Of a DNA stretch of 64,000 nucleotides, positions 36,692-47,729 are shown in pieces. The translations under genes and the position numbers were made by a program. The stretch is taken from positions 1-64,000 of the forward strand of contig NJFT01000121.1 of NCBI GenBank assembly GCA_002221725.1, read 5' to 3'. This DNA is from Scedosporium boydii (taxonomy: Eukaryota; Ascomycota; Sordariomycetes; Microascales; Microascaceae). Position 1 is the first letter of the stretch. Every line of letters begins with the position of its first letter. The notes below the pieces were generated by a model. The model did no database searches. It was not told the origin of the DNA and saw nothing but the letters and a program-made list of their open reading frames with translations.

Positions 36692-37201
36692 ATGCCCCCA
36701 AAGTCCACGGCGCCTGTTAGGCGAGGTGCCATTGGCATCAACCTACCTCTCATATATCGCCTCTTCTTCCTCCTTATTGAACCGATCTCTGCCACTGTCG
36801 GTGCCTACTACGCACATTTCCGACCACTCGATTACCTTACTCTCACACACGCGGCATCCGCCCCGGCTTCGGACTCGGAGATACCCCTTGGCACAACCAT
36901 CGTCCTCTCCCAACTTGCCAACCTCTACTTCTTTTTCGCCCTAAACGAAGCTATTGTACTGAGATCCACGGCGGATCTCCGCGTCTGGAAAGCTGTCCTT
37001 TTCTGTCTTCTCGTCGGGGACTTGGGTCATCTGTACACTGTCCGGCAACTGGGTATCGGGATATATTACGGGGTATCCCGGTGGAACGCCATTGACTGGG
37101 GAAACATACCCTTCGTGTATCTGGGCGCCCTGATGCGGACTGCTTTCTTGCTCGGAATTGGGTTACCAGGCAATCCCGTACGCGGCAAACAGAGGCAATG
37201 A
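36692..37201 (+). CDS. small four-helix membrane protein (DUF7704-like)
   Basis: Single-exon 169-aa protein. Start MPPKSTAPVRR is preferred over an upstream in-frame codon at 36644 that is GTG rather than a reading with family support. After a basic N-terminus it has about four hydrophobic helices: around IYRLFFLLIEPISATVGAYYAH, LSQLANLYFFFALNEAIVL, VLFCLLVGDLGHLYTV and VYLGALMRTAFLLGIGL. The opening LPLIYRLFFLLIEP, the central NEA and the GDLGHLY segment recall a fungal family of uncharacterised membrane proteins that I believe carries the label DUF7704; I am not certain of the number. No function is known to me. It ends in a basic tail (GKQRQ). Confidence 0.75.
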   Translation: MPPKSTAPVRRGAIGINLPLIYRLFFLLIEPISATVGAYYAHFRPLDYLTLTHAASAPASDSEIPLGTTIVLSQLANLYFFFALNEAIVLRSTADLRVWKAVLFCLLVGDLGHLYTVRQLGIGIYYGVSRWNAIDWGNIPFVYLGALMRTAFLLGIGLPGNPVRGKQRQ

Positions 37202-39186
37202 GTCTCTCGTTTCTCACCACCTAGAAGGCATGATGGCATCACTACCTGTCGCATCTGCAGCATTCAATCTTGGATAGTAAAAGGTTGGGGAAACGGAAGG
37301 GATCCTGAATCTGAGCCTGAACCTAAGCTGCGCTAGTCTGGCTCTTTTCTGGCAACTCTGAACACATGTCTTGGCCACTTTGTAGGCCTGCCCCACGCGT
37401 CCCTCCGAGACGGGTGGTCCAAATGCTTTCACAGGTTTTCGGATTTGGAGCTGTCAATCTGGTGTTGTGAAACCTCTGGATTAGGCGATTCCCTGATTGG
37501 TTAGATTATTTCGTACTGCCAAACATCCTTGGTTCATGAATACACAGATAGATTGTGTCCAACGGACATACGCAAGGGGAGAGACGGTGTTGGCGGACCA
37601 CTAGGTTAGACACTGGAGAGTCTCGGATCGGAGCATCGTTAGGCAAGGGTTAAAAGAGGTTGGGGATGCAGGGATTAAAGGAGCAGGAACTGGCAGCCAA
37701 GTGCCGCCTGAAGCCGGCAGGAAACTTATGTCGGTGGATGTATACCATTATCTTGATTCAGCTGCAGTTTTCCCTGCGATCTGTTACGAAGTACGGTGCT
37801 AAGACCACTTGGATGACAGGGGGAAATCGGTGGGGAAACACAGTGATGTTGTTCGAATGCCAGTGCTGGCAAAATTCGGATTGCACTGAGCATCAAGCGG
37901 ACGACACCAAGGTCAAGGTTGACGATGTTTCTATTTCGGGATCTGTTAATGACTAATCACCGGGCGTGTACGTTAATCTTGGGATGATGGAGACAGCAAG
38001 CAAGAGCCACAAGTTGCATCGATGACATTGATTGAGGTGATGCAATTGTGGATCCTCCACCCTGAAATTATACCGCGATGGACAAGGTTCAGGGGCAGAG
38101 GCTGCATCAACGACCTCAGTGGTCCACTAAGATCTGGCAGGCAGATTGATCGAATGAGCTATGGCTGACGATGTGTCGCATCGCTTCCGTTCATATCAAG
38201 GGTGTGGATGCGAAACTGCAGGGGGTGGGTTGATGTCGGTCGCCTCTTTCATCTTCAACCATTTTCAGAGATGACTGCACTTTCCATCCGAACAGCTCAG
38301 ATGATAACACCAGCGGGCTCAATCAATGATCAATTGATGTCTCTGTCTTGCCCGCTCCGCACATGACTTGGCTGTATCAACTACGTGTACCACCCAACAG
38401 ACAGCCGACTTCATTAATCATTCCAGGTCAAACCCTTTGCCGGATTTTATCTTGGACAAACTTCAACATTCTATACCTTATCCTCACATCAATCAGTTGA
38501 TCAAAATGGGAGTCAGTCGCCTTGCCTCCTGTCCCCCTGTCCGGACTTGTTTTATGTCTCCCTAGCGCTTGACTGTTTTGAAACTACTTCGTGCCTCTTC
38601 AAAGTTTATCAGATCACAATGAGCAAATTTCCCAATCGTTCATGTTGCCTCCCTTTTCATGCCTTCTCCAGACAAGTAAACCACTCAAAAGAGCCCAGGC
38701 CTCTTGTGTCCCGTCCGCGCTTCGGCTCCAATTTCTGCATCCCCTCAACGCACAGTCGCTCCCTGAACTTAGACCCCCAGTCCGTTTCATTGTTTGGCCT
38801 CTCGACGGTCACAACCAACTTTTGATAAATGCACTGATCCCTGTCCTTTTTTTTCTTCTTTTTGTTTTGCGAGCAACTGTCAACTGTAAATTTGTTTACT
38901 TCCTCTCGGCTCCCCGCTCTTCATTCCTCAATGCCACTGTTGTCCTTCCCATTTCCGTTTCCGGCCAGGGCGAGCAGCACACAACATTGAAGGATCAACA
39001 CCGACTGCAACATACTTGTATGAAGCCTATCTCCACTGACACCCACCAACTTCCTACTTCCTACTCCATAAATGACCACAAACACCACAGGAGCTAGTGA
39101 CTGTCAGCACTTGACCATCTCCGCCCACTTCCTTCGTGCCTACCTTTCTCGTGCTGATTGCACCGGATCACGGTCTAGGACCATCC

Positions 39187-39588
39187 TACGAAGTAGGTCC
39201 AGGGCCAAGCCACCAATTCATTGCACAAGACAACCCCAGCCCAGCTGGGAAGGGGCAAGCTAAGACGCAAGCGCAGCTGCACAGCAGGTGAAAAAGGAAA
39301 AAGGAAGCAAGGCTGCAGGACTGCAGGACTGGTCGAGACACAACCGCCACACCTACTTCAACAATCAATACCTAGCGACATTCTTGTCTTCAAAGTTGTC
39401 GCGTTCCTCTCGTTTTCTTCCCATCGATCGTTCCTAAAATTCCAGTTCCCTACCTCGATTTTACTTCTGCAACGACGCTCGACTGTAACTTATGTGTTCG
39501 TTTCGACGACTGAACTCGCCGACGCTATCCCCATTCTAGTCCTAGAGTTGCCGCACGGAATCCCTTCTTGACGCTACTCTACTTCGTA
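39187..39588. promoter_or_regulatory. two TACTTCGTA-type motifs in opposite orientation
   Basis: TACGAAGTA at 39187-39195 (flanked C and G, so CTACGAAGTAG) and TACTTCGTA at 39580-39588, both upstream of the F-box/WD40 start. Function is unknown. Confidence 0.4.
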
Positions 39589-39774
39589 TTGTCTCCTATT
39601 CCTGCCACTTGGCCGGAAACAGACATTCACAGACGTGGAGCGAAAGGGTGTTGAAGGAGAGGTCCGTCTCAGCAAATCAAGCACATATGCACCAATTCTC
39701 GACAAAAAAGCAACAAATTCCTGCAAATACTTGACTGCGTCGGTTCCGTATTCGTGCTTCCCCTGCAGTGGTGG

Positions 39775-39790
39775 TGTTGTTGTTGTTGTT
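39775..39790. repeat. (GTT)n microsatellite
   Basis: About five GTT units in the non-coding region upstream of the F-box/WD40 gene. Confidence 0.85.
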
Positions 39791-39971
39791 ATCCCTTGCT
39801 TCAAATAGGGATATTAGATGCACCGGACAGCTGGGGAGATTTTATTGCGAGTCCGACCAATTTGATCCCCACCTCGCTTGGTGCACGCGCACGCGAAAGC
39901 CTTTGTCACTTGAGGCTGTCGCTCTTGGCTGCCGGTTCGCCATTTCCTGGCCTGTCATAATTCAACATACG

Positions 39972-40055
39972 CCTTTTTTTTTCAATTTCTTCCTGTTGCT
40001 TTTCTTTTCCTTTTTGTTTCCTTTTTATTCTTTCTTTTTCTCTTCTTCTTTTGTC
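39972..40055 (+). promoter_or_regulatory. pyrimidine-rich (CT) tract
   Basis: About 84 bases almost free of A and G, about 310 bp upstream of the F-box/WD40 start. Long CT tracts just upstream of the transcription start are common in filamentous fungal promoters; this is the clearest one in the window. Confidence 0.6.
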
Positions 40056-40364
40056 TGCACGGTTGGGTTCGGCATTTGTCTAGGCAGAGTCGTCAACGGG
40101 GGTGGGCTGCCGAGAGAGCCTCAAGATTGATATCATCGAACGATCCGAGCAAGCACGCGCTGCGAGGAATTGTGCGAGAAACTCACAGCGAACCCTCCCC
40201 TGATCAGCCGCGTACCGTCCTCTCCGCCGATTACCTCGCGACTCGTTGCCATGTTCGATTTTATGCGAAATTGACACCTGCACCATCTGATCGAAGCACC
40301 TTTGACGAGTCAGACGGATATATTGAGCGGACGGAGCCCCACGCCTTGTTTCGAGACAACGCCG

Positions 40365-42601
40365 ATGACGAGACGCATCATTCCAGTTGCCGACTGGGCT
40401 CCAGCTCAAGAAGCCATGTATTCAGAACCCTCCTCCTCCAGTCCTTCGAGAGGCAACCCCGTGCTACACGAACCTGTCATGTCCTCCCACGAAGCGCGGC
40501 CACGAGCCATTAACTTTTCCCTCCTCCGACGTCGACCCAAGTCCCTCGTGATCGAATCATCGGACACCAATATGGCCGTCCCATTCCTCGAAAGACACAG
40601 TCATATCCGCTCAGAAAGCGCTTTTGTGGGGCAGAGTCATGCCTCAAAACCCGAAGCCTCCTCGTCTCTTCGGGGCATCATACGACGAGCCTCGACTTCC
40701 CTGAGAGTGAAGCTACACCGCCGGCCAACCTTGACGAACAGTTCGATTTCTGAGGAGCCTTACCTTGAGGCGAGACCTGCTACCGCGCATGCGACGTGGC
40801 ACCGACTTCGACAAGCTGCGAGCTTCCGCCAACAACGCCCGGTTTACGGGGAATCGAGCGAATCGCCTAACCATCAGTTAGAACACCTCACCGAGGCTAT
40901 GGCCGCTCTCCCAGTCCCCAGCATTGGTGGCGAACCCCCTATAATACCTCACAATACTGGGGCCGCTGCCAAGGCCTCCGTGGCCGAGTACTTGAATCTT
41001 TCGGGAGCCAGCTCGAGCGATCAAGAGTCTGTTTCCCATGGGCTCCGAAACAAATGGCTTGCCCACGTGCCTGGGGAAGAATGTGGGAACGATCGGGAAA
41101 GTGGGATTGGAATCACCGTTGCTGGGTCTGTATCGGAGGCAGACCTGACAGACTCCAAGCGAGCCTCTCTTCAGACCCAGGATGGCACCATCAGTCGGAT
41201 AGATTTCATCACCCAGCTCCCGACTGAGCTGGCGATCCAGATCTTGTCCCATCTTGATGCTTCCGGACTCATGACTGCAAGTCAGGTCTCTTGGGACTGG
41301 CGAGCGGCCGTGGCGAATCAGCACGTCTGGAGGGAGTCTTTCTTACGTGAAAAGACGGCGACCTACGCCACGAGTGGGCCGATCAAGCCTGGTGCTGGCC
41401 TCGGAGTTCCGACTGTTAAACCTAGTAATAACTGGAGAGAGATTTATTGCGCCAGAGAAGAGCTAGATCGGCGGTGGAAGCGGGGAGAGGCGAAGCCTGT
41501 GTACTTAAACGGGCATTTGGATAGCATTTATTGCCTTCAGTTCGATGAGTATGTATTTGCTCTTCCGCGACGTCCACGGACAGCCCGGTTCCCCGTTGCT
41601 AACAACGTTATAGATTTAAAATCATCACAGGCTCAAGGGACAAGACCGTTAGGATATGGGACATGCACACCTACGAGTGCAAGCTTGTTATCGGGCCTCC
41701 TGAGGTCCTGAGCGATATATCTGTTCTGATTGACGAGAGCAAACAGCCAGCCCACTACGCCACGCTTTCAAACAACCAACGCGTGGCTCACTCGATGCCA
41801 GCTCTAGTCTCTTTCCCAGTTCACCACAAAGCGTCCATCCTATGTCTCCAATACGATGACAAGATCCTGGTCACTGGATCCTCGGACGCCAGCTGTATCG
41901 TATACAAGGTTAATTCTGGCTACCGTCCAATCAGGCGCCTCCGACGCCACGACGCGGCCGTTCTCGATCTCGTTTTTGACGAGAAGCACATCGTGACGTG
42001 CAGCAAGGATATAAGTATCTGCGTCTGGGATCGAGAAACGGGCGCGTTGCTCCGACGGCTCAGAGGCCACGCCGGTCCGGTCAACGCGGTTCAGATGCGA
42101 GGTAACACGATTGTGTCGTGCTCGGGCGACTTCCGTGTGAAACTGTGGAATATCGATACTGGCAAAAACATTCGCGAGTTTGCCGGCCACACCAAAGGTC
42201 TCGCCTGCTCGCAGTTTTCCGAAGACGGCCGTTACATCGCGTCGGCTGGAAACGACAAGGTGATTCGAATCTGGGACGCCAACACCGGCGAGTGCCTGCG
42301 CGAGATGAAGGCCCACGACGGTCTCGTTCGGAGTCTCCACATCGACAGCGTCAGTGGGAGACTCATCAGCGGTAGCTACGACACGGACATTAAGGTCTTC
42401 GATATGGAGAGCGGGTCCCAGCTTCTTGACTTCCCCAAATGGCACGCTAGTTGGGTGCTCAGCGCCAAGAGCGATTACAGGAGGATAGTCAGCACCGGCC
42501 AGGACCCGAAGATTTTGATTCTCGACTTTGGTGCCGGAGTCAAAGGTATAGAGGCATTGGAGAGTACCGAGCGACAGGGCTCGGACGGCGGTTATATTTG
42601 A
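40365..42601 (+). CDS. F-box/WD40-repeat protein
   Basis: Predicted 723-aa protein from exons 40365-41548 and 41614-42601, joined across a 65-bp intron (GTATGT...TATAG) that restores QFDEFKIITGSRDKTVRIWD. The first 280 residues are Ser/Pro/Arg-rich and probably disordered. An F-box follows at about 280-325 (ITQLPTELAIQILSHLDASGLMTASQVSWDWR), then about seven WD40 repeats (about 385-715), with GH...D...W landmarks such as LRGHAGPVNAV, FAGHTKGLACSQF and KVIRIWDANTGE. This is the layout of substrate receptors of SCF ubiquitin ligases, where the F-box binds Skp1 and the propeller binds substrates. It is not close enough to SconB/Met30 or Cdc4 for me to name it. The first ATG of the frame is used; MYSEPSS, 18 codons on, is an alternative start. 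Confidence 0.9.
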
Positions 42602-45600
42602 ATCTAAGAAAAGGCCGTTGTGGAAGGAGAGGCCTTCCGCTACGAAAGTTGTCCGCGATCCACGACGTCAAACGAGTCTAATAATGGGAGGCGGAACAAA
42701 AGGTGGAACAACGAACAAACACAACTAATGCATACTAATGCATACTAATGAAGACTTTTGGGTGGCGATGTTTGGGTTTTTATCTTGATCGGACGCGGGA
42801 TTCGTTGATTTGGGGAAAACCTACCGCCGCTTGGAGGCTTGAAACGAATTTTCTTTGTTACAGACACGCTTTATAGACGGAAGGAGCATCTTCTTTGTGT
42901 CTTTCTCATGTATTCTATGCGCTGTTACATGTCCCTCCCTTTTCTGTGGTTTTCATTACGTCCGAGGTTCTTCTTGTTGTTTTGTCATTCCGATCCTCGG
43001 CCTGTTTTCCTTGAGGCGTTTCCCTTAATCGAGAGGGACGGATTGCCGCTGTTTAGGCAAGCTATCTCCGTGTGTACACAGAGACCTTTGGACTCTTACT
43101 TTTCTCTTTCCCTGCTCTTTTAGAAGCAATGGCATTTATGACTTGGGGAGGCATGCGAGGAGATTTCTAGCCCTCACGGGCTCTTCGTTTAGTTCAATTA
43201 CACTTGACCTTTTCTTTTCTGCTACATCTGCCGTTCTCGGGTGCGTTGTTCTCTAAGCATGTGCCATGACTCTACTGGGAGCTTCGAGCATGTTCTCTCT
43301 CGGCTGAACTCCTTCGCCAAAGCAGACTTGTCGATGCTACGCCGACGGCCAAAGCGTACTATGCAGCGTCACTACTGCCTGGCTTAGATGTAACGAGTGA
43401 GTGGAAATCCCATGTAACAAGACGAGATTTCCCCCCTCCCGTTCACATTCTATTTGTAGCTTGGGACGATGGAGTGTTGCTCTGGTTGTGAGCGTGTCTT
43501 GGAGCTCGGGCATACTAATTCTTGGCGCCGTCCACGTGTAAAGAAAAATAAGGTGTCTACGGGGAGTACTGCATCTTGTGCTCTCTGTCTACGACGTATT
43601 GATGAAGCGTGGCAGTGTCGGTGGTCACAACTCTAACACCGAGACTGATACAACTTGATATTGAAGAGGGGGTCGAACTTGGGGCCCAGGTCCTCTGGCT
43701 AGACTGGTGGCAGGCCGGGAGAATATAATCTTTTTGTGATGACTACGTGGTTTCGTGAGACGCGAGGTCGCACAACGTATTGATTAGAGTGTTCAAGGAC
43801 CTCCCCCCTTCGTCTTGAGGTTCGGTGATGCCATGCTGTGCAACCACGGGACATGAGGTATCAAAGTCGGCACAGATCATGTAGACTTTCAACTTAGAGA
43901 TGGGCCCTGAATAGGCTGATATAGGGAATTAAACTCAATTAACCTCGGAGGCACAGAAGGAGAAGCTCGTCTACACAAGTACTCTAACTTACCGTCCTCC
44001 TCTTGAGCTCAATCGTCATCCAGGATCCGGATGTTTCGGGGACGGACCAAGAAGAAGTAGGGGGGAAATGACAAGAAAAGAAAGAAAGGAACAAAAAATG
44101 GTCCTATTTCATACTTCAAAGTTTGCGTCAGGAGGCGACGATCCGTTTCCTCAAGAGTCGAGGAGGAGGGGCGGAAAATGTTTTGAAACAAAGGGGCCAG
44201 GAACCGCGGGAGATCGAGGGACCCAAAGGAAAATAAAACCTCGCAATTCGGGCTGGAACTCTAGAAAGATCAGATGAGTTTAGTGTAGAACGGAGAGGGT
44301 TTGGGGATTTGTTTCAATGGGAGACCCTGGAAAAGAGAACATTTAACTTGATGTCTCGAGGTGGCAGCATGTCTAGTCGATCGGTGATGTCCTCACTCCG
44401 CCACTTGGATCTTGGGAATAATCGAGCATCGCGTCTCTATTTTGTCGAATCACAGCCGATCGCAGATATTCAAATGAATGCGAGACTTCGGATGCAGCTG
44501 CAAGTGACAGGAAAAGAGCTCAATTCAAGAACAGCGATGATAATACCGAGGCGTGAGTGAAGCCCATCTTGACCAAGGGCGCCTCTACAATATTAATCAA
44601 TACAAATTGACACAACACACAATTGTGATCCCTCCAATCAATAGGTCGTGCCTTGACGGGGGCTCCTCGGCCACTCGAGGACGGGAATGGAACCCAAGAT
44701 GAAACGGGCCTTTTCTCGCCCCTTGCAACAGCAATGAACCTGGACACACTGCAGCAGTGACTGCACTAGGACAAAGTTGAACGTGGGGAAAGACAATTGC
44801 TTGGAGAGGTTTGCCTGCTGCCAATCAACTCGGGTCATTTGGGTTTCGTGCCTGACTTTGTGCATCCCATGACGTGGGTTGCGTGTGTCAAAGAAAGATC
44901 CGCTGTGCTAGGCCACGAAGCGCTTGCAATCGGTGTGGGTGCTCGATGCTGGAGAATATCCCTTGGTTTACAGAGAAGCGGGACGGGTCAAAAAAAGTGA
45001 AGCATCCATCTATCCGACCTCGAGATGCCTTCTCTCATTCTCGGCAATGCGTTAATGTAATTCTCTCCGTCGGGGGCTATGCTGCTCCTATTCACATGAA
45101 TCCAAGAAGTGTCGTTAATCAAAGGCTCGGAGGACGAGCACTAAAATAGAAGATCGACCTCCGATCTCCCTTTTGGTGATGGTATTCGATAATATCTAAG
45201 GTGGCTTCTCATTCATGCGCGCAATATCCACAGGGACCAGACAAAGCCAAGGCTTGTCCCGCCGTCTCGAACCCTGCCACCTCTGATGCACTAGTGGGGA
45301 TACATTGAACTCTAGGCAAAATGTGCGACGTTTTATGTACCCATCGCCTCTCTCTGGAGTTCAAACACCCTGATGCTCCAGCGCCACACGAACACCTGGT
45401 CAGGAGGCTGTTAGCGATCTTGAGAATCTCTTGGCTGGGGGGCTTAGAAAATCTTGATGTCCACTAGGAGCTACCCGCCCGAAAGCCTCGAGCGTTTTCG
45501 GGGAGAAAACGAGAGCCTCTTGGCCAGATGTTGCATCGCAAATCGCCTCTCCAACCACTCCTTACCCCGGTTCCATCGGCTCCACCCCCATCTCCGAAGC

Positions 45601-47729
45601 CCCTTCCATTTGCCATTCTTTTCCTGTTCACTCATTCACTTCGTTGTAAAGAGGCCCACCTGGCACCCTAGGAAATCTCCTAGCTCGAGTCCGTTCGCCT
45701 TTGACGGCTGAGGGCCACGCCATTCCCTACCTCTCCCGTCCAATCGCGCACTGTACTGAATCGTTTCTGCTCTTAGCGTGCGCCCCTTGTGTTTCGTCGC
45801 ATCCGTTAATCGCCCTGTTCCCCCCTGGATCCTAGCAACATCACGAACGTCCAGTTCATCCATTCTCTCGAACGCCCAGCAGGACGCATGAAGCGACCTA
45901 GTCCCTGCGCCTACCTTCGTATCCTTGCTTATTTGGCTTGGTTAAATGACCACCCAGTGCTGACGTCGCCCTTCTTCCAGGCCACTACGGAAACAATGGT
46001 CTGATATCACTCGCGAGGATAGGGTAGAAACGCACCGTAGAAATCGAGGCTTTGCCCAACTGCTTGGGTTTGTGGCAGCGGGAATAATTAACCTGGATTT
46101 TCAGAGACCCATAAGGGGCCCGCTTTATTAGCAGGGTCGAAAAAGCTCGAGTTCGGGCGGAGGAGGAGGCCGTATTGGTCCCAGCCGAGCGGGATGGCAG
46201 ACCCTCTCCTCGCTACCGTGCCGCCTCGGAGGGTGAGGAGGCAGGATGTGGTTGTAAGTCGATGTACCCTTCATATCGTACCCATCTCCAGAGCCATGCT
46301 GTATATATGTTTCTCCCTCTCTATCCTACCCCCAACGTACAAAGTATTTGTATCGTTCTTCTATTTCGCCTTCTTCCTTTCCTTTTAGACCAATCTGCCG
46401 TCTTTTCCGTACTTTGCTTTCCGTTGCCAGCATCTTCTGGCTCTTCCCTTCATTTGTGCTGTGCGCCTTCATTTTCCAGCCCTTCCACCTCTCCTTCGTT
46501 TCGACAACGCTCTTCGGGCAAACTTTCCTTCGACTTGAAACCATTCTGTCTTTTACTCTCGACGTTGAGCGTCAATTCATCCTACGTTACACTTCTCTGC
46601 TTGGTAGCTACTAGGTGAAGGTAGCAAAAGTGAGTCTTGCCATCGTTTTTTTTTTCACCCACTCATTCTGTAGATCGCATGGCCTTGGCTTTCTTCTTTG
46701 GAGGGGCTCAAGTGATACCCCCTCGAAGATCGGAGGCTGCATGAAAATGAGATCCAAGTTCATGTCGGCTCCTTAGTCGGTCCGCCTTCATACTTGCTTA
46801 GCGTGTCCCTGCCTGGTCGCCTCCCTACCTTCCCTCTTGGGGATCTTCCGCCTCATCATCCCAAGATCTCCGTACTGTTGCACTCGGCGCTGCTTCTTGC
46901 GCTATGCCACTAAGCTAGGTAGCGCCTGGGGCGCGGGTCAGATGCCGGGTGCGGCATAGGGAAGCCTTCAAGGTCATGGGCTTCATTCAGAATCGCACTG
47001 GTGATGTAATTCATCGGGCAGGTCCTGATTTAGTCGTTGCTGAAGGTGTGTGTCGTGGAGGAGTGTGGGTGGAGCAGGACCTGATGAGTGACAGGACGGA
47101 TGTGAGTTAATGGGAGTGCAGTCGCGGAGCCACCTCTGGTTATCGCGGTGAAGTTGTTCAAGTGAGTCAACGTCTAAGAGGAGACGGCTCAGTTGCTAGG
47201 TGCCTTCTCGTGCCTTCTTTGACTTATACAGAGCATCGGGTCTGGAGTGCTCCTTCCGTGCCAGTCGGCGCCGTGACTGGAACTGGAGCTCGATGGAATC
47301 GAAGGAAGTCACGACCTGCTGAATCACCCTCGACGTTTCAATCCTTGATTTCATTGTTGCATCGATTCATCTCTATTCACGCTCGCCAGCTCCATCCCCT
47401 CCTCTTGCTCCATGACCCCATAAGCAGCTCCCTCAACTATAAAAACCCCTCTCCTTTACCTCTCTTCTCCAAACAGATCAGTGCACAATCCGGTGCAGCT
47501 CTTGGCCTTGATACAGGATACACCCTCCCGGCTGAATATCGAGCAGCCACTCACTTGTTATCCTCCTTGTCCCTATTCATTCTGCATACTTATCGACCTA
47601 CCCTTGGCGAAACCCAAGGCGTTTCTTGAAACCAAACTAACTCGAGCGCAGCAATCAGAAGAAGAAGCACGCGCCTCTCCTTATAAAGACCCGAACTCGC
47701 TACCTTCTGGTAGCCACCTCTGCATCATC
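42602..47729. other. 5.1-kb gene-poor intergenic region
   Basis: Between two genes of the same orientation. Frames are short and unrecognised. It contains a 10-bp triple repeat (42723-42750) right after the F-box gene and CT-rich stretches around 46340-46420. The last few hundred bases should be the GH55 promoter and leader; a TATA-like TATAAAAACC lies near 47440. Confidence 0.45.
42723..42750. repeat. 10-bp tandem repeat, three copies
   Basis: The unit ACTAATGCAT is repeated almost exactly three times about 120 bp after the F-box/WD40 stop codon, in the likely 3' UTR. Confidence 0.85.

Larger units (their letters stand above)
37202..40364. other. 3.2-kb intergenic region and long leader of the F-box gene
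   Basis: No gene recognised. It carries TACGAAGTA at 37785 and 39187, TACTTCGTA at 39580, a near-copy of GATCAATTGATC at 38328, a GTT microsatellite (39775-39790) and a strong pyrimidine tract (39972-40055) upstream of the F-box/WD40 gene. Confidence 0.45.

Noticed and set aside
47162..47729. Extended N-terminus of the GH55 protein from the upstream open frame
   Set aside because: The frame upstream is open but has no ATG, and the clear signal peptide begins at 47730.
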